Shown: positions 23,664 through 40,145 of the stretch, piece after piece
How positions within the stretch are numbered: position 1 is the first letter of the stretch
Layout of the letters: each line of letters opens with the position of its first letter
Origin: Moringa oleifera
Lineage: Eukaryota; Streptophyta; Magnoliopsida; Brassicales; Moringaceae
Direction: 5' to 3'
Length of the DNA stretch: 64,000 nucleotides
NCBI GenBank assembly: GCA_021397835.1
Contig: JAJFZO010000724.1
Location: 595,001 to 659,000, forward strand
The notes under the pieces: generated by a model
What the model saw: only the letters and a program-made list of their open reading frames with translations
The model's database searches: none
Told to the model about the DNA's origin: nothing
Made by a program: the position numbers and the translations under genes

Positions 23664-24570
23664 AATACTAAATAAAAAAGAATACAAAAAAACCATAACT
23701 TAATTGCTTTGAAAATTTCATAATATTTAATTCTTTTTAACAAAATTAAAAGGTCGAATTGCTATAGCTAACAATATGGGTTTTTTTTTTTTTTTTGAGC
23801 TGCCAACATATTGATTCGGTTCAAAATTTTGAAATCAAAGTTGAGTTGTTAGCTAACAATATGTTTTTTTTTTTTTTTTTTTAAAGTTGAACAAGTTTTG
23901 AAAAAAAAATGCGATTTGAATCATTAATTTTTTTAATTACTATAATAGGTACATAACTTTGAAAAGCAACCTATTAGATGAAATAAATAAATATATAATA
24001 AAACTCATTTTTCTCAACATGTATATGATACATTTTTTTGAGAAATCATTCTGTAATACTTATGCACCAAAAATGGTATTGAGTCCTCATAGCACCTTTG
24101 AAGTTCTTCATTCATGCAATGACACATGTTCTAGTATAAACATTTGAGGAATTATCAAACAATAAATTAGATTTATTCGGATAATTATGAATCAATGCAT
24201 ACTTATTTAAAATTTTGATAACAAATTAAGAAAATCTCAAATCTCATGCACGCATATCAAATGAAAACTTATTAAGAATCATTGCATGGAAACTTTATAC
24301 AAAGCCAATAATTTGCTTTTATTACCAAGAATAAGAACATCAACAAGTTGTTAATTGAAAGAAAGCAAATCTAATGAAACTAGTTGTATTAAAAAGATAA
24401 GAGCGTGTGTGTTTTGTATATATATAACCAATAACTTTTTGTAGTGAAATCTTTCTAAGATCTCTCATTCTTAATCAAACGAATAAACAAACAAAGTGAA
24501 AATAAATAAATAAATAAAACTGAACCCAACATATGTTTTAAACAAAACCGCCAATCAATTGTAATCCATT
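23664..24570. other. Intergenic DNA with two poly-T tracts in a short duplication
   Basis: The phrase GCTAACAATATG followed by 18-23 T residues occurs twice (about 23767-23798 and 23850-23882), a small direct duplication. No gene is seen. Confidence 0.5.
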
Positions 24571-25190
24571 TAATCATGCACCTAACAGTGGAATAGATGA
24601 TCACCAAATGGACCCAAAAGATGAAAATAACCTTATAATTTCTTATCTTGTAACTTTAATGAGTGTTTGTGTATTATGCATTGTTGAAGTCGGCTATTCT
24701 TTATCTAATAAGCGATAAGGATCATATCAACATTACATACAAAATTAATAGATAAGAAGGTACCAACAACTTTATGAATTTATGAGTATTATTAGTTCTG
24801 CTAGATTCAATTCACATAGTGTGCCAGGCTGATTTTTGGACCCACTAAATCTTTCAAAAAGGTGTAGCATAATGAGGCATTACACATTTAGTTATATCTT
24901 ACCAAAAAGAGGATTGACTTTAAACGAAAATTGTGGTAGTGGGCTTTGGATGTTTAAAGTAGAGAAATATTAATTAACAGTATAGTTGATTTGTGGGAGT
25001 TTCCACGAGTCCTGACATGTCAAAAAGAACTAGGGCTAATTTTTTTATGTTAATTATTAGAGAAGTAGTCACCAAATGTGTTTGGTAAAGCCAAAAAGAT
25101 AAATAGATTATGGTGTCTAATCCATCATTATGAGAGTGATTTGCATCTTAAACTATTTAGGGTGTAATGCATTTTAAAATAAACACATAC
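24571..25190. repeat. Dispersed ~700-bp block, copy B, beside the carboxylesterase gene
   Basis: Starts ATGCACCTAACAGTGGAAT and carries ATCACCAAATGGACC, GAAGTCGGCTATTCT, GATTTTTGGACC and GCATAATGAGGCATTACA. These phrases recur in copy C (40146-40835), and in weaker form in copy A (11160-11893). It lies about 560 bp beyond the stop codon of the carboxylesterase at 25753-28672. No coding frame is seen. Confidence 0.7.
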
Positions 25191-25752
25191 TTTTTCATAT
25201 CAGAAATAATAACCATGTCACTATTATATATAGTCTGATATCATTAATTAGATTGATGCCTATTGTAAAATTTTTTATTCGAAGCATTGTGAGTATGTTT
25301 GGAAAGCTAATGATTGAAAGACTAAGTCATATATCCTCTATCAACTATTTTACTTACCATTATATAAATGTGTTTTAACTACTTTACCATTAGAGAATTT
25401 ATTCGCCAATAATGTTGGTCTTCAATCTTAGATCCACCACATACATATAATGGTCTATGACAATTACACAACTTGCTCAGTCAACAATCTTTTTTGTTGC
25501 ACAAAACAGTAAAACAAAACAAGCATGCATGTTAAGTTCATTGGAAAGACATGCATGATTGACAAATGGGATAGATAATATTATCTTAGACAAGCCTTGC
25601 TTAAACATTGAATGATACATGATCGAAGGACAATGGGGCTAAATTAATACATTTATATGCACAACCATGGTAATACCTGCTTCGTCAAATTTTTTTATTA
25701 GAAGAAGAGAGGATGTTACAAATTAGCTAATTAACAATATACATATGTAATC

Positions 25753-28672
<2,920 letters not shown>

Positions 28673-28728
28673 GTCTCCGTTTCACCTTCTCTAAGGGATG
28701 CTTTGGCAATGGCGCTGATGGAGACTGA

Positions 28729-28736
28729 TATTTATA
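28729..28736 (-). promoter_or_regulatory. TATA box of carboxylesterase copy 1
   Basis: Read on the minus strand this is TATAAATA, 57 bases before the ATG at 28672, implying a very short leader. Confidence 0.65.
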
Positions 28737-28739
28737 GGC

Positions 28740-30180
28740 GAAGGGGGAGAGTGATGGTGGCAGTTAAGAGTTGTAATTAAGTTTAAGCACGAAGGGTGAT
28801 TTAGTAATTTCAAGATTGATATTTTCGGTAAGATAGTGCGGCATGCAACCATGGCCATTGGTTTCACTTCTTATTTTAATTTTGAATATGAAGCACAAGT
28901 GAGCCTGGTAGATTGAATATCTACTGTAATTGTTCAGTTTGGAGGGAGGTTGAAGATCTCTATCTTCTTGGATGGTATAGTAATTAAGAACTGTCAATGC
29001 CCAATGGTTTCATATAATTGCTGTTTTTTCCCCTCTATAGTTCAAAGCCATCCCCTCTATAGTTCAGAAGAGCATGGTTTGTCAACCCTAAGCTACACAT
29101 GCTCACATTATTCAGCTTAAACATTGTGATGGGGAGGTCATTAATTGCTGAAAGATAGTGTATATTAATATATCGTCTAACAAATAAAAATAACAAAATC
29201 ATACTTTAAATATGCTCATGCAAAAATGAATATGACATATTATTCGCAATCATGTACAATAGTGATAGTGATGATGATGAAAGTGACATTAATGTCAATG
29301 GAGGTAGCACGCCAAAGATAGTGAAAGGGATGAAATACGAGCTTCTATTTATTCTCCAAAGTAGTGGAAGATCATCACCAGCTATACATGGTTAAACCAA
29401 AAGCTTGAATTGACATACCATGTGTGCTATGGAGAGCAATTGCTTCCATTGCCTAAGACATGTATACTTACCAGAGAAAAGGGCCTGTGTCCTTTCTCCT
29501 ATTACACACTTCTCTTATGGAGAAATATGCCCCCACACCACAAGAGAAGGGTAAGGGATAAATTGGAAATCCACTACCAAAGTCACCGGAGAGAAATGTC
29601 TCATGCCCCTCTTTCCATCTTTTTATATAGCCCATGTATTGGATTTCTATCAATTTCAAATTCAACTTATGAATCGATTGTGATTCTTAGTCAGCCATAG
29701 AGAAAAGTGCTTTTCAGATTTCGTCTTTTAAGGAAAAACAAACTACTTTTCATTAGAATTTGAAGAACTCCACTTTGCCCCGCTCCTATTATATATGTGG
29801 TTTAACCCGTATTGACTTCTATGATCTTTCCCTTTTTTTTTTTGGGAAGTGCGGTGGATTTTTTTAAACTTCTCAAACATTCAAATGAAATTTTCAAAGC
29901 ACTACACAAGAATTTATTAAAGAATCTAGTCAAAAGGAAAAGATCGTTCTACACTTTGATATTACTTTGGAATAACTTGTTTTGCCTACAACTAATGTGA
30001 AATTAATACCTATTTATACTAGTCTAAGGTACATTCTAATAATGAAAATGCATGAATGATCTACTTAATATGGATACATGAACTAAGATTATTGAAAGTA
30101 TATGAATCAAATCCTTAAAAAATAAATGTGTCTTTTACAATTCCAAGAAAGTCTAAATTAATCCTCAAACGATACCACTT
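28740..30180. other. Upstream region of carboxylesterase copy 1; no gene seen
   Basis: To 29838 this matches the upstream region of the second gene (for example GACATACCATGTGT, CAGAGAAAAGGGC and TTACACACTTCTCTTA). The frames over 29410-29700 match partial frames in the other copy at 54478-54810, but they are interrupted differently and show no protein signature, so this is conserved non-coding DNA. Confidence 0.5.
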
Positions 30181-30184
30181 TGTT

Positions 30185-30900
30185 CAGACTTAAGCAGCAC
30201 CAAGTTTTTCCTTAATCTTGATAAAAGTTTTAGTCTTCAATACCTTTGTGAAAATATGTGCAATTTGGTTCTTTGTCTTACAATGCTTGATATATAACTA
30301 GTTGACCTTCTTTGATCAAGTCTTGAATATAATGGTGCTTAATCCTTATGCACGCTTGCTTCTTCCATGAAAAATTGGATTTTTACTAAGTGCAATCATT
30401 GAGTTATTATCACAATATAACACTATCTTCTTCTCTTGAATGTACTTTACTTCTTTTAACAGCCACCTTAGCCAAAAGGCTTGCCAAATCAGTTGCAAAT
30501 GGAGAAATATACTTTGCTCCAATAAAAGAGAGAGTAGCACCAGATTATTTCTTTGAAGACTAAGAAACTGCATCTGAATTAATATTAAAAACATACTTAG
30601 ATCTGTTTTTTGTGATTATCTGAATCTTCTCTCTAATTACTATCACTATAACTAATTAAGGTTGATTGTTGGGACCTCTTGTAATAAATCTCATATCAAT
30701 AGTATTAATAACATAATGAAGAATTCTTTTACTAGCTTCACAATGACTCCACTTTTTTTGGAGAAGTAATAAATCTACTTAACATGCTATCAGTAAACAT
30801 CAAATTTGATCTTGTTGCAGTTAAATACATTAGACTTCTTATTAAACTTTGATAGAAACTAGTATCAAGTCTTCAAAACCCATCAAGTAATAAATCAACG
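30185..30900 (-). pseudogene. Copia reverse transcriptase/RNase H fragment
   Basis: On the minus strand, across several frames: MYLTATRSNLMF, then KRILHYVINT, then the RNase H block WQAFWLRWLLKEVKYIQEKK and IVLYCDNNSMIALSKNP, and the C-terminal KTKNQIAHIFTKVLKT-type tail near 30250. These are the last domains of a Ty1/copia polyprotein. Upstream gag, protease and integrase are missing and no LTR pair was found. Confidence 0.8.
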
Positions 30901-32150
30901 AGCAGACTCAAGACAGAGTCTCAAAAACCTCTAGATGTAGAGGTAACTTTGTTGAGCCTGAAGGTAGAGTCTGTTGGGGCACTGCATTTTTCTGTTATGC
31001 CTGCCATTTGTTGCTAACTTGCACCATGGAATTCTTGTAAATAGTTGCTGAAGCATGCAATAGGAATATTCACAGACATACACACACATTCATAGATTCA
31101 TGGATGGGACATTTACATTCAAAGATTCACAAGCAGAGACTCAAAATGGATTCATAGAGGCAATCACACACACGGCCACTCAGAACGGAGAAAAATTCTC
31201 TTAAAAATCTCTGCAGCTTTCTTAGTTTTTTCATTGAAGTTTTTATTTCTGATTGAATGAATTCCCATTTGAAATCTTATATCTATTCATATTAAAGAAG
31301 TGAGGAATTCTATAAAAAGAGTAGCGGACTTCAAGACGTATCTAAAGCTCCATTCATGAATTCATTTGTTGTAACTTATCCATTTTCTTGAATAAAATTG
31401 GTTGACTTGATATATCATTATGTTGTTGTAAAGTTATATATTTTGATCTATTTAATGTTTTAGTCTATAGCTAACTCATGTTATATGAAAGGAAAATATT
31501 TTCATGATAGAATTTTTTCTTTATAAAAATTTATTTCCTCTTATAATAAAAATATTATATATACAATTTCTAACCAAAATTATGGGCAAGAAAGGAGGTG
31601 ATCAAGTGTAAAATGCACTCTTTTCTCTAAAAAAGATGTTTTGGTACATCGAGATTGAGTAAGGACAAAATTTGAAGTATTCGACTAAAACTCCTCTAAA
31701 ATTATTTTTAGGAAAGAAATAAAAATGATGCTAATGTTTGGGTGTTTTGGGGTGTTAATCCTTCTTCAAGTGTAACCAATTGTCAGACCCAAAATCTTAA
31801 GTTAACCTTATTTTAGGATGGTGAATATCACACCCAAAAAGATTGGTGGCAACTACTAATATTTTCTCATGCTGTGACTTTCTCTGATTGAAACTCTAGT
31901 TGTGATACTTATCTTTGAGTCCCTTAAATGACTCCTTGAAGTTAAGCCTTTTAAAGCTTTATGATGTGGTGGTTATAGTCTTAAAACATCTATATTTATA
32001 GCACTTTAATGTTCCTATACAAGGCCTTATAAACTACTCCTTTAGCGCCACAGAATTCTTAAATTCTGTGACTCTCAGCTTAGAAGCGTTAAGTGTTGAC
32101 TAGAGAATAAAGGCAATGTTAATAGCTTTAGTCATGGCCTTGATCATCCC
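30901..32150. other. Intergenic DNA, possible LTR-like stretch
   Basis: 31310-31400 on the plus strand has TCTATAAAAAGAG followed about 75 bases later by GAATAAAAT, the arrangement of a TATA box and polyadenylation signal in an LTR. The stretch from TGTTGGGGCACT (about 30971) could be its start. No partner copy lies in the window, so this stays a suggestion. No gene is seen. Confidence 0.3.
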
Positions 32151-34250
32151 CTGAGAATTCTTCTCACATTTCAAAAAAGATTAGAAGAGTTCACCTATTT
32201 TTCTGCCATCCTGGTCACTTTTTGCACACCTTACACAAGGAAAACTAGTAAAAAATGACATTAAAAAAGGAATAAGAAAGAAGTAGAAGAATAAAAGGAC
32301 AAGTTCTCACCTCTAGCAAAATGACTAAAGAATCTTCTGAAAGATCATTGTTATCGATCTCCTCAATTTTATCTATATCAAACGGAGTAATTTTCGACAT
32401 AGACTATGAGCCATCCTAGACTCCTCCATCGACTTTAAGCCTAGGCTAATCTTGACAACCTAGAGGTCATTCCTTGTGCAATCCAGAGTGCCTTTATCCT
32501 CAAGCCTGCTGAGGGTAAACGCTACCATAGCCCTTTCTTTCTCTATGGCCTTTACTTTACCTTTTGAGGGCACCTCAGACCTTTTAGTTGCTACATCAGT
32601 TAGAGAGCCAACAATAGCCCTCTTCGTTAGCACCAAAAACACTAGTACTGTGGCCACTAGTATAGTGGAAGATGCATAGCCCGATCTAGGCTTTGCCCTA
32701 TCAATTTTGGCAGTGGCAAACCTCTTACACCTCTAAGACTTGGCTTGCTATAGAAGATGATGACTCTCTTCGGTATTCATCAATTCGATATCTGCATCCA
32801 ACGTATGTTTGTCCATGATATAAAATAAAAATTGCAAATAAATGATAAAAGTTAGTCCTAACCATTCTCATTTATATCAAACCTATCTTTTATGTCTCTT
32901 TGATAACACTTAAACTATCCTTAGCACAAAAATAAGATAAAGATTCACAATTACCAACAGGAGTCAGTAGTGTCTTTTTACTTGATGAAAACTCATCAAC
33001 CAGCTCTAATCTCTTGTGGAGGTGACAAAAGAAATTAAGACAAATCTCTTGGCAGGGGAGGTATCACGAATAGAAGTAGGGCTAGAAGTTTTGTATATGA
33101 CAAAGGATTAAGAATAGGGGAACTAGAAAGGAACAATAACTAAATTTGAGAAACTTTTAGATGCTCGACCTTTACTACCTTTTAACTAGGCTACCAATAA
33201 GGGAATTTTGGGGTCTCACCCTATCATTAGTACTCTTACGTTTACCCCTCCTAACCTTCACACGTTTTAATGACTTGGTCACTTTGTTAAGAGGGAATCA
33301 ACAACTAAGGATAGACTTTTCAAAGTCACGTAAGCTTAAGATAATCTTGAACTACCTTACGTTTAAAATCAAAATTCAAAATGTTTAGTAAAAGAAGAAA
33401 CTTATGATGGGGAGAAATTTTGGCTAATGCATAAGATTCTAAAACCTTTCGCTTGTCATAAAAGCTTTTAGGTATGCCCACTTCACATAAAAATAACTAC
33501 TCTTCCATTCTTTGTTTGAGCTAGGCACCTCTTTCTCCCTTTTCAGCGCTAAAAATTGATGCTTTTCTAGGACTTAAATACAAATAGTGATACTTACCTA
33601 TGAAATCATGATTTTTCTTTACAAAAAATGGTTGAACAAAATCGTAACATTATCTTTAAAGCACAACTTCTGACAGACTATTTAAAAAGCCACTATATTT
33701 TGCAAGCCATTAATAGAGAGTTGCATCAACAATATCTTTATTTTCCAACAAAAACTTATCCATGGGCAACCGAAGCCTTGCCTTTAGTGCCCCTTCAAAG
33801 ATCTTATATAATTATTTTGAGGAAGTCGAGGATCTATCTGTAGATTGAGCAACCACTAGTTCTACCTCATCTGAGATATAAAATCTCTTCCTAATACACT
33901 ACAACCTATCACGCTCGACATTTGATGTAGTACCAGCATACATAGGAGGAGAAATAATAGTTTTCCCATGTACCATTACTAGCTCACTAACCCCTTCCAT
34001 CTCTTACCCTAAAACTTCCTCTATCATCGATGATAAACAAATAAGATGAAGAGTAACACAACAAAAAAAAGGAGAACTCATCGAAAGGAGTAATGAATAA
34101 GAAATTGACTTGGGTGAAGAAGAGCAAAACAATAACGAAAAACAAAGCCTAAGACCACACACCAAGTAGTAAGGAAAAACATAAGCAATCACAGCTTGCA
34201 AAAGAGGAACAAGAAAACCCATGTCAGGGAAAATGAATGAGAAAGCAAAA
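32150..34250 (-). pseudogene. Relic of a putative gypsy-type transposon protein
   Basis: On the minus strand broken frames recall the plant family annotated as putative gypsy-type transposon (Pfam PF04195). FEGALKARLRLPMDKFLLE (about 33750-33810) matches the ALKAGLRLP...F-type core, followed by segments such as SEVVL, CYDFVQPFFVKKNHDF and AKISPHHKFLL. A basic, charged stretch with KRSEVPSKGKVKAIEKERAM (about 32520-32620) follows. Stops are frequent. No LTRs could be assigned. Confidence 0.45.
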
Positions 34251-36514
34251 AACTAAAAAGTTATGAATAACGAATTGATAACCAGTAACTTCATTGCCCA
34301 TGTTTACCTGACATTACCAACTAATGGCCATTATATGATATTCCCAAATGAACGGGGGCCAAAGAAATGAATCAAAAAGCAAAATTTCATCATTTCAATA
34401 TTGACACCAATAATCACCAAAACAACATTATCTCGACCTTTTTCTTTTTTTGGGCTTCATTAGTCAAGGTAATAACTTGGACATGGAGCTCAAATAGAGC
34501 CAAAAGTAATAATCTTAAAATTAACTACAAGGATCTCCATCCCAAGGAAAAAAAATCAAAAAGCCCCATGACATAACAACGAGGCTTTATCACTATCCTC
34601 ATGTGGTTATGCTCGATTAAGACTCCACCATTGCCTTGCATATTTCACCAAAAATTCTAACTAGCAAAAGGGAAAAAGGAGGGAGAAAGGAAAGTGTTAT
34701 AATTAACATCGATATAACACCACTCAGACATGCTCCTCAAATTTTAAAGGACAAATGAGAGAAATCATTCCTGACCTATAAACACCATTAGTAGGAATGC
34801 AAAAATTCATAGGACCCAGCCCACTGCAAGGCTAAAAGCCTTAAGGCCCAATGGAATAGACATACACTCCACTAGAGCTCACAGCAGCAAGCTCTAAGGA
34901 CTTAAAGAAAGTTTGAATTTGTAAATAACTTCCTTGACCATTGCGAAAGTCTCTATAACATCTTCTCTATAAAATCTACCTAGAATCCATGCAAAGATAT
35001 TTGCCTCAAATAAAAAATTTTCAAAATCAAGGAAAGAAAGATGACCTTTGCATATAAAAAGGCTAAGTATTTCTTCCAAAAAATATAGTATCTTGCTTTT
35101 GATATATGAAATTTTAACTTGAGCGTCGGAGATATCTACCTTTTTGCAAGTTCTTTAAAGCTCCACTTTACCAAAACCAATTTTGAGTATCACGTACCTC
35201 AAACCTTATCCTTTTCATGGAAAGAGAGTTAGACCTACCTGATCCCTCGATTATGATAAAGAAAAGGAACGGTCAGCTTCTAAAGGAGTCAAAATCTCGA
35301 TCCTTATAATAAAAAAATCTAACAATAAAAATAGCTAAAATCCTGACTACATGATTGTTCATGGTGTCCAAGAATTGTTTATTAATAAAAATGACATGAA
35401 AATTTGAGTATACGACCATGATGAATTTAAAGCTCGACCATGATGTTCAACTATGTCAAAGCATGGTAAAGCCTGACCTCACAATATTGACCATGTTAAC
35501 ATCCATGAGGTTGAGCCCCGACTACAAACTTAGAATATTTGAAGAGTAGTAACTAAAAGCTTGACCTTTCGAAGACTCGACCATGTGCAGAATTGAAGGC
35601 CGATCATTAGAAGATAAGTTTTGATGTAGTCAACTAAAGAAAGACATGACTCTATTATCAAAAAAATAAATTCAAGCCTAACCTTTTGAAGTTGTATTGG
35701 GACTGCATCCATATCTTCTAAAAATATTAGAGATGTTAAAATGTTATGAAAGCTTCCCGAATATGCGTATGATACATAATGGACCCCTAATAATTAAACC
35801 CACAATGCATAGAATTCAAGTAGGAGTCTGCCATATAAATAAAAAGACACAATACAAGCAGAGGACCTTTCGCTTAGATATTCTACTAAACATGTACGTA
35901 GCATAACCATTCTTTCTTGAGCACTTTTTGAGTTTTTTTCTTGAAAGGACACTCATTTTTCCTTGTGATTCCACTATCTGCAAGGGTATAGTAAAGATTA
36001 CAATAACTTTAGAATACCAAGAGCAAGTATAATTTATTTTACTTAAAATCTTTGTATAGTTTCTTGATTAATTCATAAATGAAGATCTTAATCAATTGAT
36101 CAATTATTTAATTGTGGTTCTTGATTGTTTGTTTTTCACTCTGATATTCAATATTATGCATAAATTTACGATTTGTGTAATTTAACATTGTTATGTTTTA
36201 AAATGAATTTCAAAATAGTAAGGAGCCAATACTTGTCTTTACTATTCTAAATAAAATTATTTATTTTAAGAAATCATAATATGTGCCAATGTCCTATCAA
36301 AATTTTCAAAACAAAATATGCATATCATGTTTTCTTAATAGTGGGTTTTTAGATCCTAAAGGCTTGTGTCAATGCTCGTCTTTCTCTAGTCCCAAATAAA
36401 ATTATTTTCTATTTTGGGAAGGAGAATATAAGCCAATATCTTATGTATAATTTCCATCATAAAAACATTCTTATCATTTCTATAAATAATATTTTATTAT
36501 CTTAAAAGTTTTAA
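34251..36514. other. Intergenic DNA with clustered CTCGACCATG-like phrases
   Basis: Between about 35400 and 35620 the words (C/A)GACCATG, AAGC(C/T)TGACC and CTCGACCATG recur. This resembles the promoter part of a gypsy LTR, and may belong to the relic at 32150-34250, but no second copy lies in the window. No gene is seen. Confidence 0.35.
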
Positions 36515-37060
36515 GGTAAATTTTATTTTAAACCTTAACTGTTACTCTTTCTTCCCTCCAATCAGACTTTTACTTTTAAAATATATTCAAAAAAATCTTA
36601 GCATTTTAATTTTATTCAAATTTAATCTTATTGAAAAATTCAAACATTAAAGATATTCAAATTAAAGATATTTTACAACGAATTATGACTTAAAATTTTT
36701 CATAGATGTAAAGAAATATTTAAGCTATCATCATAAAAAAAGTTTTAAATTTTTTGGTTACTAAAAATATTTTTCTTGAGAAAAATATACTATCAAAAAT
36801 ATAAAAAATTCATCAAAAATAGTTAGTTAGTCAATTTTTTTTTTAAAAAATTGAGAGATAAAATCAAAATGAAATATAAAATCTATTTGAGTTGTTTTTA
36901 ACCATTTCAACAATAAAAAAATTATTGATTTTTCATAATCATTTTAAGGCAACATTCAATTTGGATCAAATTAATAGATTAGAATTTGTTTGAACACGTT
37001 TTGAAAGTTAAAGTTTGATTAGAGAGATGCTAAAATTCAAGATTTTAAATAATATTTACC
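36515..37060. mobile_element. MITE copy 2, 546 bp
   Basis: Starts GGTAAATTTTATTTTAAA and ends, read inverted, GGTAAATATTATTTAAAATC. Its internal sequence aligns from end to end with 13760-14305. The three bases on each side are TAA, a plausible target duplication of PIF/Harbinger type. No coding capacity. Confidence 0.82.
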
Positions 37061-37600
37061 TAAATTTTTTTAATCAGAAAGAGGCCGATGCCAATATTCA
37101 TCTTTCTCTGGTCCCAAAACAAAATTAAAATAGTTTTGAAAAAGAAAGATATAAGCCAAGATTTTATCTATATATATTTTTTCGTAAAAATATATATTCA
37201 TAATCTTTCTTGTAAATAGCATTTTATTAATCTATATTGATTTGAGTTTAGTCTGCATATATTGCAATTGGGAATCAACTTCAAATTTTGTTAAATTCGC
37301 TTATTAGAAAACGAGTTTGTTTGATTGGTATGAATTAATAGGCCATGTAGATATATTAATTTTTTTTACATGTAAATGACTTTCAAAATCAAATATTTTT
37401 ATAAAAAAACATCAATGTTTTATACTTTATCTCGTTTTGTTTTCTTTGTTCTTAAAAAGATTCTAAAGAACAAATAAAATTTTGATAATTAATCTTATCA
37501 TAAAAAAATTAAAGGTGATTTTATTTTTTTAATAAAATCAAATAAATTTGTTTAAAATAATTTTCGAGATCAATAAAAAAAATTTCACTTCTAAGTGAAT
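37061..37600. other. AT-rich intergenic DNA, nothing recognised
   Basis: Low-complexity A/T sequence. Some phrases (GGTCCCAAA, AAGCCAA(T/G)AT) also occur just before the MITE at 36390-36440, so the insertion site lies in a small duplicated stretch. Confidence 0.4.
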
Positions 37601-37609
37601 TTTAAACCT

Positions 37610-38480
37610 CGTCAGAACATTCTGGCTTCGTTAACGTTCCCGAAGACGCTTTCAGTGTATCTTCAATGGGTTTCGTTTGGCTTTTATTATTATTATTATT
37701 TTCTCGTCACAACCTTTTCTTGGCAGTGGCAACTTTGGTTGGGTATGTTAAGCACCTAGAAGACAGGAGTTTCTGATGGTGCTGGAATTGATGCCGTTGC
37801 TACTGGTGCAGGTTCTAGGGCTTTTGGATCTGCTGCTTACTTTGCAGTTGTTGTTGCTCCTGGAAGTGCTGTTGATTTTGCTGGTGTTATTGCAGCTGTG
37901 GCTGCCGTGGTGCTGCCTGAAGTGGTGGTTAGTGGTCTAACTGTTGAGGCCTTGGTAGGCATTGAAAACCCAGATAACGTTCGTCGAAACATTTGTAAGG
38001 ACCGAGAGTTTCCAGGAGGCAGCATCCTTGTGTTTGCCAAAGCATTTTGAAAATACATTCACCCAAAAAAAAAAAAGAAGTTAGATGCTGACGGCACATG
38101 AATGAATTACCACCAGCATGAATGCAGCAAACTCTGCAGATCCCAACAAAGAAGCTTAAACATTTACTTGCAGATTAAGTACACAGCCAATTGACAAAAC
38201 ACTATCGTATTGCCCACGAGCCAGCTGAACATAACCAATTGCCCAACCTACTAATCTCTCAGCTGTTCTTACAATTCTCGAGAGATCTTTCAGCCCAACT
38301 AGATCAGCAGTGTACCAATCAAGAGGAAGAGCTCTTCGCACGAAATACCAAGCATTTTCAGTATGTAAACAGCTACTCTGTTCCATTGCCCGAAGTCGCT
38401 CTATTTAAGCAAATGCCACAACAAGCAAAGAGACACATAGGTGCAAAGACACACGGAGAGAGAGAATGAGCAATGTTGCT
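37610..38480. other. GC-richer island with unassigned open frames
   Basis: This ~870-bp stretch is much richer in G and C than its surroundings. On the plus strand a frame entered after TTAAGCACCTAG (possible acceptor, 37760) is open to the TGA at 38050 and reads Ala/Val/Gly-rich, then VVSGLTVEALVGIENPDN and FPGGSILVFAKAF. On the minus strand the ATG at 38386 opens a 76-codon frame (ENAWYFVRRALPLDWYTADL and DLSRIVRTAERLVGW) that meets a fair splice donor (CTGCAA/GTAAAT). Neither resembles a family I recognise. They may be exon remnants of one or two captured or broken genes. Expression data would be decisive. Confidence 0.3.
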
Positions 38481-38489
38481 TTTAGGTGA

Positions 38490-39345
38490 AAGCAGCATGC
38501 ATCCCTCTTTTTCTTAATATATTAATTTTAATTAATTTTAGTTATTACTATTTTTTAATATTTGAATTGATTTTTATTATTTTATTATTATTAATTTAAT
38601 TTTCTTTTTCTAATTTTTCTTTTCACCTTTCTTTTTTACTTTTAATCTTTTTAATCTATATTAATCTTAATTTTCAATCATAAAATTTTTTATTATCTAT
38701 CAAAATTGATTCGAACAAAATTAAGTGTCCATTGCATTTGCATCAACAAAAAAAAATTGAATTTTTTTATATTCCATATTTGCATTACCATTAAACTATA
38801 GTATGTTTAAAGTTGTTAAAGAACACCTTGGATATTGTTGCCATCATGGTTCATATCATAGGAATTTTGTAGCATATATATGTATGTATGTATTGAGAGA
38901 GAACATATATATAATTTTTTTAAAAAAACATTAATTTATAAATTTATAAAATTAATTTACAACAAATTAACTTGTCATCTACTAATAGATAAAATTGTTA
39001 CTAAAAAGATTAATTAAAAATTATTAGCACAAATTAAAATAATCTATATTGATGATCGAATATTTATACTAATAAACATTTTAATTGCTAATATAAACTG
39101 AATTGCTATAGATTTGTATTAATGTTTTTTATATTGTAAATATACATAAAAGTGATGTTTATAGTAACATCAAAATCAACTTAATTCAACAATAAAAGGT
39201 AACATTCATTTTTCTTTCCTTAGGGGTGGGTAACCAAAGTTAAGGCTATGAAATTGCACTCAAAATTAGAAAAAAAAAAAGAAAGAAAGAGAGAGAGAGA
39301 ATTAAAAAAAGAAAAGGGGTCAAGTCATAAACTTTTTCCCATGAA
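38490..39345. other. AT-rich intergenic DNA with an AG tract
   Basis: Mostly A/T sequence, with an AAAGAAAGAGAGAGAGAGA tract at about 39282-39301. No gene is seen. Confidence 0.5.
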
Positions 39346-39349
39346 TTTG

Positions 39350-39900
39350 GTACCTTCATCTATTGTCTTCTAGTGTGCCATGATCTCAAATATAATAATA
39401 TAATCAATTTTAGGAGACAAGATACTATATGCCCAATTATATTTTGTAATCCATCTTTCTCTCTAGGGATGCCTTTATGGTCGATATTGATGGCAAAGAC
39501 GGGCACTAAAATTTTCAATCTTTCTCGAATACCTTTTTTTCGTTGAAAAGAAACCAATGAGTCTATTTATCTTGTCATCTTTAAGCCAATTAGGTTTTCA
39601 AAACCCTAATCACTTTTACTGGATACATAATTCCATTCTCGGCCAAATTCAATTCATTCATGAAGTTTTGTTCTTTTGTTCACCAAAACATGTGACCCAT
39701 TAGCGTTACTTGTCACATGCTATCCCACTTGCTAATCAATATGGCTTTATGACTCTCTTATTAGTTGTGTCCTAATTTTAATTTCGACATAACACTCTGC
39801 AAGTACAGGACTATTGATAGCTTTGCAGCCATTATTCAACAAATCAGAATCACATTATCGTGATGTTACTATATGAACATAGAACATTGCAATTAATTCA
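39350..39900 (-). pseudogene. Relic of a carboxylesterase intron
   Basis: Matches the introns of both carboxylesterase genes in order: GTCTTCTAGTGTGCCATGATCT (compare 26910 and 51905), CTTGTCATCTTTAAGC(C/T)AATTA, TACTGGATA, TTCATTCATGAA and GCAAGTACA(G/T)GA. Exons are missing on both sides. It indicates a third carboxylesterase unit that has been lost. Confidence 0.7.
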
Positions 39901-40145
39901 TGATCATTAGTACTAAAGGTAAACTAGCTTCAACTTTTTTGTTTTTTGTGTCATTATTATATATTATCAGTAATCATAATTTTTAAATTTTGGTTTTATG
40001 TTTAAAATAATGATGTTACTGATTAAAAATATTTTATGATAAAATAGTTATTAAATTTTCTCATTATAGTTATAACAATTAGGAATGTTCTTCATATTTA
40101 AATAGATTTTTGTTTATTAACTAAATTAAAACAATGTCTTTCAAT

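Noticed and set aside
29410..29700. Frame at 29410-29700 with a partial counterpart at 54478-54812
   Set aside because: The two copies have different frames and stops and show no protein pattern; similarity is due to the segmental duplication.
37837..38058. Minus-strand Thr/Ala/Ser-rich frame with a basic start, resembling a targeting peptide
   Set aside because: It is the antisense of a GCN/GTN-rich plus-strand frame, and simple codon composition keeps several frames open. No support for one over another.
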